DNA from: Sphingomonas sp. 8AM
GTDB lineage: Bacteria; Pseudomonadota; Alphaproteobacteria; Sphingomonadales; Sphingomonadaceae
Reading direction: 5' to 3'
Length of the DNA stretch: 64,000 nt
Assembly: GCF_902506455.1 (NCBI RefSeq)
Contig: NZ_LR733844.1
Location: 1,622,224 to 1,686,223 of the forward strand
The position numbers and the translations under genes are program-made. This document shows, piece after piece, positions 17,949 to 28,797 of this stretch. Numbering within the stretch: position 1 is the stretch's first letter; every line of letters begins with the position of its first letter. Below the pieces are notes generated by a model that worked only from the letters and a program-made list of their open reading frames with translations, had not been told where the DNA came from and made no database searches.

Positions 17949-20900
17949 TCAATTGAGGCTCATCAGGCTCGCATTGCCGCCGGCGGCGGTGGTGTTGATC
18001 GAGGTCGACACTTCCTCGACCAGCCAGTCGAGCCGGTAGCCCGCGCTCGCCGCCTGCGGCAGCACGATCGGTCCCGGCAACGCCGACAGTGCGGAAAGCG
18101 CCCCGCCGACCCGCGCGGCATCGCCCTCGATCAGCGCCCCCGCGAATGCCGGCTCACGCTGCCAATCCTCCGCGATCCGCACCCGCGCCGCTACCGGACC
18201 GGGCAGCCCTGCCAGCGTGTCGCGCACCGTCGCCGCATCACCCACCACCACATCGTTGCCGGCAGCCAGCGCGACACCGAGCTGCTCGAACAGCCCGTCG
18301 CGCGTTTGCGGCAGCAGCAGAACGCGGCCGCGCGGGTGCAGCGCATAGAGGTTGCGCTCGCCGACCGGTCCGGCGAGTTCGACCTCAGCCCCCAGCATCG
18401 AGGCGGCGATCGCATCGCGGACCCGCGCTGCTGGCATGATCTCGCCACGCTCCTCCAGCCACATCGCCAGGTCGCGCGCCGCGGGATCAGCATGATCGCT
18501 GACCACGGGCGGTGGAAGCGCGGCCCCGGCGACCAGCCGTCCAAGGTAAAGCGGACCGCCCGCCTTCGGTCCGGTGCCCGAGAGCCCACGCCCGCCGAAC
18601 GGCTGCACTCCGACCACCGCGCCGATCACGTTGCGGTTGATGTACAGGTTGCCGGCCTTCACCCGGCTGGTGACGTGCGCGATCGTCTCGTCGAGCCGGG
18701 TGTGCAGTCCGAAGGTCAGGCCGTAGCCGGTGGCGTTGATCCGGTCGATCAACCGGTCGAGATCGGCGCGCCGGAAGCGAACGACGTGCAGCACCGGGCC
18801 GAACACCTCGCGCTCCAGTTCAGCGATGTCGTTCAGCTCGACGATCGTCGGCGGCACGAACGTGCCGTTTGCGGTGTTGCCCGTTACGGCGACCTGCTCG
18901 ACACGCAGCCCGCGGTCCCGCATCGACGCAATATGCCGCTCGATCATCGCCTGCGCCTCGGCGGTGATGACCGGACCGATATCGACCGACAGGCGGTCGG
19001 TGCGCCCGATCGACAGCTCGTGCAGCGCACCGCGGATCATTGTCAGCGTGCGATCGGCAATGTCCTCCTGAAGGCACAGGATGCGCAATGCCGAGCACCG
19101 CTGCCCGGCGCTGTCGAAGGCGGAGGCGATCACGTCCGCGACCACCTGTTCGGCAAGGGCGGACGAATCGACGATCATCGCGTTCTGTCCGCCGGTTTCG
19201 GCGATGAACGGGATCGGCGCGCCACCGGGAAGCAGCCGCGTGGCGAGCTCACGCTGAATCAGCCGCGCGACCTCGGTCGAGCCGGTGAACATTACCCCCA
19301 TGGTTTCGGGAGCGGCAACCAGCGCCGCGCCGATCGCGCCGTCGCCGACGATCAGTTGCAGTACCTCGCGCGGCACACCCGCCTCGTGGAGAAGGGCCAC
19401 GCCCTGCGCAGCAATCAGCGGCGTCTCCTCCGCCGGTTTGGCGAGCACCACGTTGCCCGCGACCAACGCGGCGGCGACCTGCCCGGTGAAGATCGCGAGC
19501 GGGAAGTTCCACGGGCTGATGCAGGTCACCACGCCCAGTGGCATATGCCCCGCGCCCAACGTCGAGCGCGCCTGTTCGGCGTAATAGCGCAGGAAGTCGA
19601 TTGCCTCACGCACCTCGGCGATCGCGTTGGGCAACGACTTGCCCGCCTCCCGCACGATCAGCGCGAGCAGCTGCGGCATCCGCGCCTGCATCGCGTCGGC
19701 GGCGTGGTCGAGAAGTCCGGCGCGCTCGGCAGGCGGCCGCGTCCCCCAATCCGCTACGGCGCCAGCGGCGATCCGAGCGGCCGCCTGCGCCTGCGCAATC
19801 GACATCTCGCGCACCGTGCCGACGTGATCGCGATGATCCGCCGGGTTGCGGACGATCCGCTCGGCTCCAACCTCACCTGCTTGCCAGGGTCCCTCGGTCG
19901 CCAACGTGTCGCTCAGCGCTGCCAGCACCGTTTCGTCGCTCAGATCGAGGCCGGCGGAGTTGCGGCGCGGACCGTAAAGCTCGCTCGGCAAGGCGATCTG
20001 CGGGTTCTTCTGCCCGGGCGACGCCATCCGCCGCACGGTCTCGACCGGATCAGCGACCAGGTCGGCGATCGCGACGTCGGGATCGGCGATCCGGTTGACG
20101 AACGACGAATTGGCGCCGTTCTCGAGCAACCGGCGGACGAGGTAGGCGAGCAGCGTCTCGTGCGTGCCGACCGGCGCGTAGATCCGGCAGGGCCGGTCCA
20201 GTTTCGCGGCACCGACCACCTCGTCGTACAGCGGCTCGCCCATGCCATGCAGACATTGGAACTCGTAATCGCCGACGGTGAAGTCGGGGCCGGCGAGATG
20301 ATAGATCGCGCTCAGCGTCTGCGCATTGTGCGTGGCGAACTGCGGGAACACCACGTCGCGCGCCGCCAGCAGCTTGTGCGCGCAGGCGGTGTAGGCGACG
20401 TCGGTATGGACCTTGCGCGTGTAGACCGGGAAGTCGGCGAGGCCGTCGACCTGCGCGCGCTTGATCTCCGCGTCCCAATAGGCGCCCTTGACCAGTCGCA
20501 CCATGATCCGCCGACCGGCACGCCGCGCCAGATCGACGATCCAGTCGATCACGAAGGGACAGCGCTTGCCATAGGCCTGCACGACGAAGCCCAGTCCGTT
20601 CCAGCCGGCAAGGTCCGGATCGGTCGCGAGGCTTTCGAGCAGGTCGAGCGAAAGCTCCAGCCGATCGGCCTCCTCGGCGTCGATATTGAGACCGATGTCA
20701 TAGCCCTTGGCGAGCACCGCCAGCGACTTCACCCGCTGCAACAGCTCGGTCATCACCCGGTCGGCCTGCGCGCGAACATAGCGTGGATGGAGCGCCGACA
20801 ATTTGATCGAGATACCCGGCCCTTCGTAGATGCCGCGGCCATTCGAGGCCGCGCCGATCGCCTTCACCGCGTTCTCGTAATCGCGATAATAACGGTCAGC

Positions 20901-21566
20901 GTCAGCGGCGGTCGTCGCCGCCTCGCCCAGCATGTCATAGCTGTAGCGGAAGCCACGCGCCTCGAGCGGGCGGGCGCGCTTCAACGCTTCGGCGATCGTC
21001 TCGCCGGTGACGAATTGCTCGCCCATCATCCGCATCGCCATATCGACGCCGCGGCGGATCACCGGCTCGCCCGCGCGCGCGATCAGCCGCGTCAACGCAG
21101 CGCTGAGCCCACTGTCGTTGACGCTGCCGGTCAGCTTGCCGGTCACGACCAGCCCCCAGGTCGCGGCATTGACGAACAGCGAGCGACCGTCGCCGACATG
21201 CGCGCGCCAGTCGCCGCCGGAGATCTTGTCGCGGATCAGCGCATCGCGCGTCGCCGTATCGGGGATACGAAGCAATGCCTCGGCAAGGCACATCAATGCC
21301 ACGCCTTCCTGACTTGACAGCGCATATTCCTGCACCAGACCCTCGACCCCGCTACCGGTATGCTTGCCACGCAGCGCGGTGACGAGCGCGGTCGCGGTGG
21401 CCAGCGTCGCGTCGCGCACCTCATCCGGCAGCGTGGCGGCATCGAGGAGCGGGGCGAGGCATTCGGGCTCACTGCGGCGATAGGCGGCGGTGATCGCCTG
21501 CCGCAACGCGCTCTGCGGGCGGATCGGCGGAGCGAAATCGGCGAACGGGGGCAAAGCGGCACGCAT
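17949..21566 (-). CDS. putA: Bifunctional proline dehydrogenase / P5C dehydrogenase
   Basis: 1205 residues. The N-terminal half is the FAD-dependent proline dehydrogenase barrel (about 150-430; SIKLSALHPRY, LNIDAEEADRLELSLDLLE). The second half is the P5C aldehyde dehydrogenase (about 530-985) with nucleophile Cys in SAGQRCSALRIL and the Glu in PFIAETGGQNAM. The two active sites channel proline to glutamate. There is no N-terminal ribbon-helix-helix DNA-binding domain, so it cannot repress its own gene as E. coli PutA does; the divergent Lrp-type gene fits that role. The ATG at 21566 has a GAGAGGA site. Confidence 0.96.
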   Translation of the reverse strand: MRAALPPFADFAPPIRPQSALRQAITAAYRRSEPECLAPLLDAATLPDEVRDATLATATALVTALRGKHTGSGVEGLVQEYALSSQEGVALMCLAEALLRIPDTATRDALIRDKISGGDWRAHVGDGRSLFVNAATWGLVVTGKLTGSVNDSGLSAALTRLIARAGEPVIRRGVDMAMRMMGEQFVTGETIAEALKRARPLEARGFRYSYDMLGEAATTAADADRYYRDYENAVKAIGAASNGRGIYEGPGISIKLSALHPRYVRAQADRVMTELLQRVKSLAVLAKGYDIGLNIDAEEADRLELSLDLLESLATDPDLAGWNGLGFVVQAYGKRCPFVIDWIVDLARRAGRRIMVRLVKGAYWDAEIKRAQVDGLADFPVYTRKVHTDVAYTACAHKLLAARDVVFPQFATHNAQTLSAIYHLAGPDFTVGDYEFQCLHGMGEPLYDEVVGAAKLDRPCRIYAPVGTHETLLAYLVRRLLENGANSSFVNRIADPDVAIADLVADPVETVRRMASPGQKNPQIALPSELYGPRRNSAGLDLSDETVLAALSDTLATEGPWQAGEVGAERIVRNPADHRDHVGTVREMSIAQAQAAARIAAGAVADWGTRPPAERAGLLDHAADAMQARMPQLLALIVREAGKSLPNAIAEVREAIDFLRYYAEQARSTLGAGHMPLGVVTCISPWNFPLAIFTGQVAAALVAGNVVLAKPAEETPLIAAQGVALLHEAGVPREVLQLIVGDGAIGAALVAAPETMGVMFTGSTEVARLIQRELATRLLPGGAPIPFIAETGGQNAMIVDSSALAEQVVADVIASAFDSAGQRCSALRILCLQEDIADRTLTMIRGALHELSIGRTDRLSVDIGPVITAEAQAMIERHIASMRDRGLRVEQVAVTGNTANGTFVPPTIVELNDIAELEREVFGPVLHVVRFRRADLDRLIDRINATGYGLTFGLHTRLDETIAHVTSRVKAGNLYINRNVIGAVVGVQPFGGRGLSGTGPKAGGPLYLGRLVAGAALPPPVVSDHADPAARDLAMWLEERGEIMPAARVRDAIAASMLGAEVELAGPVGERNLYALHPRGRVLLLPQTRDGLFEQLGVALAAGNDVVVGDAATVRDTLAGLPGPVAARVRIAEDWQREPAFAGALIEGDAARVGGALSALSALPGPIVLPQAASAGYRLDWLVEEVSTSINTTAAGGNASLMSLN

Positions 21567-21669
21567 CGCGGAATATCCTCTCGTGGTGCCCGTTCCATAG
21601 CCGAAGAAGCTATGGCAATCCGCCCGCATTTGGCGCATTTTCGACCCGAACGCAGCTAATCGGATCATC
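21567..21669. promoter_or_regulatory. putA/putR divergent intergenic region
   Basis: 103 bp between divergent putA and the Lrp-type regulator, so it must hold both promoters. A 7-bp direct repeat CGCATTT occurs at 21625-21631 and 21634-21640, phased by 9 bp, within an AT-richer patch, and could be part of a regulator site. No clear -10/-35 pair was assigned. Confidence 0.4.
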
Positions 21670-22155
21670 ATGGCAGGCCAATCGGACCATAAGGTCGTCG
21701 CATCCGGGCCGATCGATGCGTTCGATCGGCGGATCATCGAGGCGCTGCGTGCCGAAGGGCGATTGTCGGTGACCGAACTCGCGCGGCGGGTCGGTTTGTC
21801 CAAGACGCCGTGTCAGGTTCGGCTGCGGCGGCTGATCGACAACGGCTACATCCTCGGCTTTCGCGCGATCGTCGATCCGACGCGCCTGGGGCTCGACCAT
21901 GTCGCGTTCACCGAGGTCAAGCTGTCGGACACGCGCGAGACCGCGCTGGAGGAATTCCGTCGCGCCGTGCTGCGCATTTCCGAGGTCGAGGAATGCCACA
22001 TGATCGCCAGCAGCTTCGATTATCTGCTCAAGGTCCGCACCGCCGACATCCGTCGCTATCGCGAGGTGCTCGGCGAGCGTATCTCCTCGCTTCCGCATGT
22101 CGCGAGCACGTCGACCTTCGTCGCGATGGAGACGATCCGCGACGCGGGGGTCTAG
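21670..22155 (+). CDS. putR: Lrp/AsnC-family regulator, probable proline-responsive activator of putA
   Basis: 161 residues: an N-terminal winged HTH (residues 18-70; IDAFDRRIIEALRAEGRLSV, then TELARRVGLSKTPCQVRL) and a C-terminal RAM ligand-binding domain (VEECHMIASSFDYLLKVRT). It resembles the Lrp-type PutR/BkdR group, which activates putA in response to proline. Divergent placement next to a putA that lacks its own DNA-binding domain supports this role. The symbol is inferred from context rather than from a diagnostic motif. Confidence 0.85.
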   Translation: MAGQSDHKVVASGPIDAFDRRIIEALRAEGRLSVTELARRVGLSKTPCQVRLRRLIDNGYILGFRAIVDPTRLGLDHVAFTEVKLSDTRETALEEFRRAVLRISEVEECHMIASSFDYLLKVRTADIRRYREVLGERISSLPHVASTSTFVAMETIRDAGV

Positions 22156-22165
22156 AGAAGGGTGG

Positions 22166-22315
22166 TCAGCCCTTCAGAGCGAACAGGCACAGCCCGGCGC
22201 TGGCGACCGCCACAAGCGTCAGGAAGATCGTGAAGGCGAGGACCTTGGTCCGGCGGCGCAGACGATGGTGACGGCGGTAGCGATTATCGATGAGGCGATC
22301 TCGATCGTTGTGCAC
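22166..22315 (-). CDS. Small single-span membrane protein (49 residues), hypothetical
   Basis: A short frame fits the gap between putR and the SGNH hydrolase gene. From the GTG at 22315 it encodes a very basic N-terminus (NRYRRHHRLRRRTK) followed by one hydrophobic helix (VLAFTIFLTLVAVASAGLCL) and a short tail ending FALKG. The positive-inside layout predicts a cytoplasmic N-terminus and one inner-membrane span. The start is uncertain because the GGAG upstream is too close, and an in-frame stop about 20 codons upstream limits extension. No family was recognised. Confidence 0.45.
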   Translation of the reverse strand: MHNDRDRLIDNRYRRHHRLRRRTKVLAFTIFLTLVAVASAGLCLFALKG

Positions 22316-22375
22316 GCTCCGCGCTGTATGGCGCCCGCCATCTTGCTCCGCGATGAAGCGACACCGACGCGCGCG

Positions 22376-23248
22376 CTAGCGACCGCAGCCGCCGTTGGTC
22401 GCGATCGCGTCAGAGGCGGACTGCTGGAGCGCCACCGTCTCGGCCTCCGAAAAGCCGAGGTCCCCGGCTGCCGCCTCCCGCGCGCCCAGCGTGCGCGGAT
22501 CGACACCGGTCACGCGCGCGAACAGTACCAGCGCCTCCAGGTAATAGCCGTAGCTGCTGGCATGGTAATGATCGTACGACCACAGGGGCACCCGGGTATA
22601 GTCGATACCATCGAACGGGTTGGCGTCGGCGACCCCGCTGCGGATCGCGCAGGTGAAGGCTTGCCCGACCGGCGCGACATTCGCACGTGCGCGCCGCGCC
22701 GCGCTGTCGGTCGCGCGGCGCAGATCGTTCGCCATCACCTCGACGGACGTCCCCGACCAGCGCTTGCCGGGCAGAAAGACGAGGTCGGGCCGCGTCCACG
22801 TCGCGGTCATCGTGATCGCTACCTTTGGATTGCGCGCCCGCAGCAACTCGGCAATCCGCTGCGCATCGGCGATCGTCGCAGTGCCGTCGCCGGGGCGATG
22901 CGGGTCAAGCGTGCTATACTCCTGCAGAACGACATGGTCCCACGGGCGGTCGAGCAGCGGGCGCCGCTCGGCGAGATGCCAGCCGAGCGTCTTGCCTCCA
23001 GAGGTTTCCAGCGACACCTGCCAGTCGAGCCCGGCCTGCTCGGCGAAGCGCTTGAAAAGACCCGGCACCCCGCCGATCCGCTCGTTGTTGAGATCGGTCA
23101 CCCGGTCGGCATTCAGCACCCGCACCGGTGCATTGGCGCCGAAGGTGAAGCTGTTGCCGACGAAAAGGATCGTCTCGGCCGCTGCGGGTGCGGCGGTCGA
23201 CAGCAAGGCGGCGAGGGCGATCAGCAGGTTACGCATGGTGACCCGCAT
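22376..23248 (-). CDS. Exported SGNH/GDSL-like hydrolase
   Basis: 290 residues with a cleavable signal peptide (MRNLLIALAALLSTAAPAAA, preceded by MRVT if the first ATG is used). The block I motif ILFVGNSFTFGAN carries the predicted catalytic Ser, and a Tyr/His-rich segment (SYDHYHASSYGYYLE) near the C-terminus may hold the catalytic His. Family members are esterases or deacetylases. The gene follows the TonB receptor by 44 bp on the same strand, suggesting the two handle the same extracellular substrate. Confidence 0.78.
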   Translation of the reverse strand: MRVTMRNLLIALAALLSTAAPAAAETILFVGNSFTFGANAPVRVLNADRVTDLNNERIGGVPGLFKRFAEQAGLDWQVSLETSGGKTLGWHLAERRPLLDRPWDHVVLQEYSTLDPHRPGDGTATIADAQRIAELLRARNPKVAITMTATWTRPDLVFLPGKRWSGTSVEVMANDLRRATDSAARRARANVAPVGQAFTCAIRSGVADANPFDGIDYTRVPLWSYDHYHASSYGYYLEALVLFARVTGVDPRTLGAREAAAGDLGFSEAETVALQQSASDAIATNGGCGR

Positions 23249-23292
23249 AGCGCCGCCGCCGCGATCCGTGAACCGCGGCGGCGTGAACCAGA

Positions 23293-25764
23293 TTACCAGT
23301 TCAGATTAAGCCGGCCATAGATTTGCCGCCCGTTGAACCCGAAGGGCGAGTAATAGGGGAAGGCGGTCACGCCATTGTTGTTGAGCGCGGCCGGCATGGT
23401 GTCCGGATAGATGTCGAACAGGTTCTCCGCCCCCAGCGCCAGCGTGACCTTGTCGTTGAAACGGTACCGTGCCTCCAGATCGATGATCGTGTGGCGGCCG
23501 GTGTAGACGTCGTTCGCCAGCACCGTGCCGGGCTGCAGAACGTTGCCATAATGGACGGCACGAAGCGTCGCGCCGAGTGCGTCGCCTCGCCAGTCGACCG
23601 CGCCGACGATCTTGGTACGGGGCGTGCCTTGTTCGATCGTGAGGATGCGGTTGCGCCCGAACAGGCCGGGGGCAGGGTTGAGCGCCGCGGTCGAGGTCGG
23701 AATGCGGTCAACCGAGATGTCGTTCAGGTTCGCCGCGGCGCTTAGATTGAAGCTGCCGAGGCTTTCCGTCCGCAGCGTATAAGCGGCGACGATATCCAGC
23801 CCCTTGGTGGTGGTCTGGATGCCGTTGATGAAGAACCGTGCCGCCTGCACCCCGAACGGCGCGAGCAGCGCACCGACCTGCGCGCTAGCCGTAGCCTGGA
23901 TATTCTCGGAAAGCGCGATCTGATCGCGGATGCGGATGCGGTAGCCATCGACCGTCAGGCTGAACCCGCCGACGCGCACCACCGTGCCGAGCGAGTAGTT
24001 GCGCGACTTCTCGGGATTTAACGGCAATGCGCCCAGCGCGCGGGCAATGTTGCTCGATACCGGGTACAGACCGGTTTCCTGCGGGCCGAGGTTGCCGGTG
24101 ACCAGGGTCTGCGTCGACGTATAATATTGCTGCTGCAGCGATGGCGCGCGGAAGCCGGTCGACACCGAGCCGCGGAACGCCAGCCACGGCGCCACGTCAT
24201 AGCGTGCCGACAGCTTGGCGGTCGCGGTCTCGCCGAAGTCCGAATAGGTCTCGCCACGCGCCGCCGCGCCGAAGGTCAGCTTGTCCCACCACCGCGCCTC
24301 GACATCGAGATAGAGGCTGCCGTTGCTGCGATGAACGTCGACCTCGTTGCCGGGCTGGAACCCGACGAAGCCCTGCGCGCCGGATGCCAGCGTGCTCGGC
24401 GCCCCCGCGGCGCGATTGTAGCTTTCCGGCTGCCCGGCGCCGATCGCAAAGCCCTCACGACGATACTCGCCACCCGCGGCGATGTTGATGACCGCTGCGC
24501 CGAGCGTATATTCGCGCGCCAGGTCGAGGCCGGCGGTCAACTGATCGTAGCGCAGCCGGCCGCTGTCGAAATCACGTGGCGAGGCGCTGCCCAGGGTCGC
24601 GTTGCCCGAGTTGCGCGTCTCGAAATCAATCGTGTTGCGACCGTAGCTGACGGTCAGGTCGGTATTCCACCCGCCCAGATCGCCGCGGACGCCGACCGTT
24701 CCGTTATAGTCCTTCGACCGCGATCCGATCAGGGGCAGGAAGCCGTCCGGATAAATGCCGACGAGCGCATCCGCGTTGCTGTTCTGCGAATTAGGCAAGC
24801 CGGGAAACGGGCCGCCGGGGACGCGCGGGAAAGCGCCGCTCTCGCTGTCGCGCTGCTGGAATCCGCCATTGACATAGGCGGTCCAGTTGCCGTCACCCAG
24901 CGGCACCGCGGCATTGACGTAGACCGTGCCCTGCTCGACCTCGGGATCGCCGAACCGCGCGCGGATCCGGGGTGTTGTCAGCCCACGCGGATCTATGTCG
25001 GCGCGATTGGTCGGCTGACGCGAGACATATTCGCCCGAGACGGTGAGGAACCCCTCGCTGCCGAGCGCAAAGCCCTTCCACCCGCTGAACGTCGCCGTCT
25101 CGCCGTCGCGTATCGACCGCGAGGTCCGTGCCGCATCGTATTTCGTCGCATAGGTGCCGAAGGTGACGTTCGCGCCGCCGCCCTCGCGCGCCTCGCGCAG
25201 TCGCAGGTTAATGACGCCGGCGATCGCGTCTGAGCCATATTGCGCTGATGCGCCCTCGCGCAGCACCTCAACCCGGTCGAGCGCAACGGTCGGGATCGTA
25301 TTGAGATCGACCGCCGCCGAGCCGCGCCCGATCGAGCCGTTGATGTTGAGCAGCGCCGAGGTATGCGCACGCGTGCCATTGATCAGTACCAGCGTCTGGT
25401 CCGGCGACAACCCGCGCAGCGTCGCGGGGCGGATCGCATCAGTGCCATCGACCGCTGCCTGGCGCGGGAAGTCGATCGAAGGCGCCACCGTCGACAGCGC
25501 ATCGGCCAATTCGGTCGTTCCCTGGGCCCGAAGTGCGTCGCCGGTCAGCACATCGACCGGCGACACCGTGTCAAGGCGGCTGCGCCCGGGCGCGCGCGTC
25601 CCGGTGACGACGACCTCGCTACCGACCGGCTCTGCGGCTGCAGAGGCGACGTCGCCGGTGTCGGCGGACGCACCCTGTGGCGCAGTCTGCGCCGTAGCGG
25701 CCACCGTCAGCGTCGGCAGCAGCAGCGTGGCGCCGGCCAACAGCGCGGCTCGGGTGGTGCTCAT
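23293..25764 (-). CDS. TonB-dependent outer-membrane receptor
   Basis: 823 residues. A signal peptide ends near residue 25 (TVAATAQTA). The plug domain, about 45-165, includes VSPVDVLTGDALRAQG, the ATLRGLSPDQTLVLINGTR block and DAIAGVINLRLREA. The beta-barrel closes with NGRQIYGRLNLNW, a typical outer-membrane C-terminus. It imports an unknown ligand using TonB energy. It is the first gene of a two-gene unit with the SGNH hydrolase. There is no N-terminal signalling domain for a sigma factor cascade. Confidence 0.92.
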   Translation of the reverse strand: MSTTRAALLAGATLLLPTLTVAATAQTAPQGASADTGDVASAAAEPVGSEVVVTGTRAPGRSRLDTVSPVDVLTGDALRAQGTTELADALSTVAPSIDFPRQAAVDGTDAIRPATLRGLSPDQTLVLINGTRAHTSALLNINGSIGRGSAAVDLNTIPTVALDRVEVLREGASAQYGSDAIAGVINLRLREAREGGGANVTFGTYATKYDAARTSRSIRDGETATFSGWKGFALGSEGFLTVSGEYVSRQPTNRADIDPRGLTTPRIRARFGDPEVEQGTVYVNAAVPLGDGNWTAYVNGGFQQRDSESGAFPRVPGGPFPGLPNSQNSNADALVGIYPDGFLPLIGSRSKDYNGTVGVRGDLGGWNTDLTVSYGRNTIDFETRNSGNATLGSASPRDFDSGRLRYDQLTAGLDLAREYTLGAAVINIAAGGEYRREGFAIGAGQPESYNRAAGAPSTLASGAQGFVGFQPGNEVDVHRSNGSLYLDVEARWWDKLTFGAAARGETYSDFGETATAKLSARYDVAPWLAFRGSVSTGFRAPSLQQQYYTSTQTLVTGNLGPQETGLYPVSSNIARALGALPLNPEKSRNYSLGTVVRVGGFSLTVDGYRIRIRDQIALSENIQATASAQVGALLAPFGVQAARFFINGIQTTTKGLDIVAAYTLRTESLGSFNLSAAANLNDISVDRIPTSTAALNPAPGLFGRNRILTIEQGTPRTKIVGAVDWRGDALGATLRAVHYGNVLQPGTVLANDVYTGRHTIIDLEARYRFNDKVTLALGAENLFDIYPDTMPAALNNNGVTAFPYYSPFGFNGRQIYGRLNLNW

Positions 25765-27123
<1,359 letters not shown>

Positions 27124-27155
27124 CTTCGGTTGAGGCCGCCGCCGGCAAGGTCAAA

Positions 27156-27566
27156 TTATAAAGCGGCCTTCTTCAGCGGCTCTGGCTTCTTGTCGTTGGG
27201 CAGGATGCGCTTCAGGTGATCGTGAACCGTCCGCTGATTGAAGGGCTTCGACAGGAACGTCGCCTTTTCCGGCATATCTCCCTGGTTTGGTGAGACATGA
27301 CCGGACGCGATGACGATCTCGATCGGCGGCCAATGTTCGGCGACGTGCCGCGCGAGAGCGAAACCATCGATCGCGCCGGGCATATCCACATCCGAGAATA
27401 GCAGGACTGTCCGCTCCCAATGGTGGGACAGGTGCGCGATGGCCTCGTCGCCACCGAGGCATTCGTGCACGCGAAAGCCGGCTTCTTCGAGGATGTATGC
27501 CGTCTCCATGCTGATGATGGGGTCGTCCTCGACGACGACGGCATAGGGTGTGAGTGAGGTTGGCAT
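27156..27566 (-). CDS. Single-domain response regulator (CheY-like)
   Basis: 136 residues forming one receiver domain with no output domain. Acidic pocket VVEDDP, phospho-acceptor Asp59 in LLFSDVDMPG, Ser/Thr switch in IVIASGH and Lys107 in FLSKPFN are all present, so it should be phosphorylated. Receivers of this type often act with HWE/HisKA_2 kinases in sphingomonads; the LOV kinase 11 kb away is a possible but unproven partner. It is convergent with the mreB-like gene and lies 110 bp downstream of the channel gene on the same strand. Confidence 0.9.
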   Translation of the reverse strand: MPTSLTPYAVVVEDDPIISMETAYILEEAGFRVHECLGGDEAIAHLSHHWERTVLLFSDVDMPGAIDGFALARHVAEHWPPIEIVIASGHVSPNQGDMPEKATFLSKPFNQRTVHDHLKRILPNDKKPEPLKKAAL

Positions 27567-27676
27567 GCCGCCCCAAACCTCCTGCCATCACGCAAGTTGC
27601 AAGAGTAACTTAGATCGATCCCTTATTGCCGATGTCCAAATCCGCCACGGTGGGCACTGTATTTACGCCATGCCCT

Positions 27677-28786
27677 CTAAATGCCCGTTCCAGGGTGGTG
27701 CTGCCGGCTATCGGAGCGTCGATCAATCTCATCAACCGCGTAGCCGGCCCCGGGCAGCACACGAGTGGCGAACGGCTCCCATTCACGCCGCATGGCGACG
27801 TAGCGACCGAGGCCGTCTGGTCGCACCGCGATTCCGGCGTGCGCGAGGGTTGCCATTGCGGCATCGTCGCTCTTACCGTCTCGCGAGGCTTCAGCCGCGG
27901 GGCTGTGGGTTCGAGCCGCCACGGCAAAATGCCGGTGGAGTGTCTGAACCAGCAGAAGAGCGCCCCCGTGGAGTGTCGCGACCGGCGCGGAGTCGACCAA
28001 CGTCCGGTATCGCTGCCGATCGAGTGCGGAGCCGATCAGTGTCGTCAGGTCGAGAAGCACGACCGTAAACCGCGACACGGCGTAGCGCGGTTCCCTGAAT
28101 CGGAAGTAGAAGAGCAAGGGGTAGAAATGATGCGCTTCCTTGGTGGCGACGAGGGCGCGGGCCAGGTTTCCGAGCTCGCTGGTCGCGCCGCTGCTGTCAC
28201 CGTCTGGCAGGAGCCGCGCCAGCATCACCGCGGCATCGCCGGTACCATCGCTCATGAGGTCGATCGTCAGCGCCAGCGCGTTGCGTTCGCGAAGCGCCGA
28301 ATATACCTGAACGAGGTAACTCAGCACCAGCGACAACACCGACGCACCGATCAACGAATTGGCAAGGAATAATAGCCGCGTCGCGGTCGTGTGGGGGCTG
28401 TAGTCGCCGCCGCCGACGATCGACAGACTGTTGCCTGCGATGAGCAGCGCCGTACCAAAATCCGTCGATGCTTCACCGGTCGAGGGCCGGATCGCGGTGC
28501 CGAGTTCCGGTTGGATAACCAATGCGGCCCCGACCGCCAGCCCCACTGCCCAGAAGCCGATCAGCGAGACGATGATGATGGGCCCGGCAAAGGACAGGAT
28601 CGCTCCATGCCATCGGCGGAGCGCCCTGGCGGCAACACGAAAGAGCGCCCAGATCGCGCGATCCCAATAGGGTGCGAACAGCCCCGTACCGACCCGCGCG
28701 TATAATATGGTCAGGAAGATGTCGGCGAGGAAAAGCAGCATCAACGCGGCCCCGCCGACCTGTTCGAGTGAGATGGTCGCTTGCAT
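27677..28786 (-). CDS. Two-pore-helix ion channel-like membrane protein with unusual filter
   Basis: 369 residues. Hydrophobic segments lie at about 8-30, 61-91 and 135-163. Between the last two is a pore-loop-like stretch, TALLIAGNSLSIVGGGDYSP; residues 124-128 read VGGGD where potassium channels have VGYGD. The 200-residue cytoplasmic C-terminal region is unrecognised. It is probably a cation channel of the Ion_trans_2 type with altered selectivity. It starts 11 bp after the dehydrogenase stop, so it is the last gene of the five-gene operon. A non-conducting sensor role is possible. Confidence 0.72.
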   Translation of the reverse strand: MQATISLEQVGGAALMLLFLADIFLTILYARVGTGLFAPYWDRAIWALFRVAARALRRWHGAILSFAGPIIIVSLIGFWAVGLAVGAALVIQPELGTAIRPSTGEASTDFGTALLIAGNSLSIVGGGDYSPHTTATRLLFLANSLIGASVLSLVLSYLVQVYSALRERNALALTIDLMSDGTGDAAVMLARLLPDGDSSGATSELGNLARALVATKEAHHFYPLLFYFRFREPRYAVSRFTVVLLDLTTLIGSALDRQRYRTLVDSAPVATLHGGALLLVQTLHRHFAVAARTHSPAAEASRDGKSDDAAMATLAHAGIAVRPDGLGRYVAMRREWEPFATRVLPGAGYAVDEIDRRSDSRQHHPGTGI

Positions 28787-28797
28787 GGCCGGATGCC

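Noticed and set aside
18306-21317. A 1003-codon plus-strand frame opposite putA
   Set aside because: Low-complexity Arg/His-rich translation with no family features; putA on the minus strand is certain.
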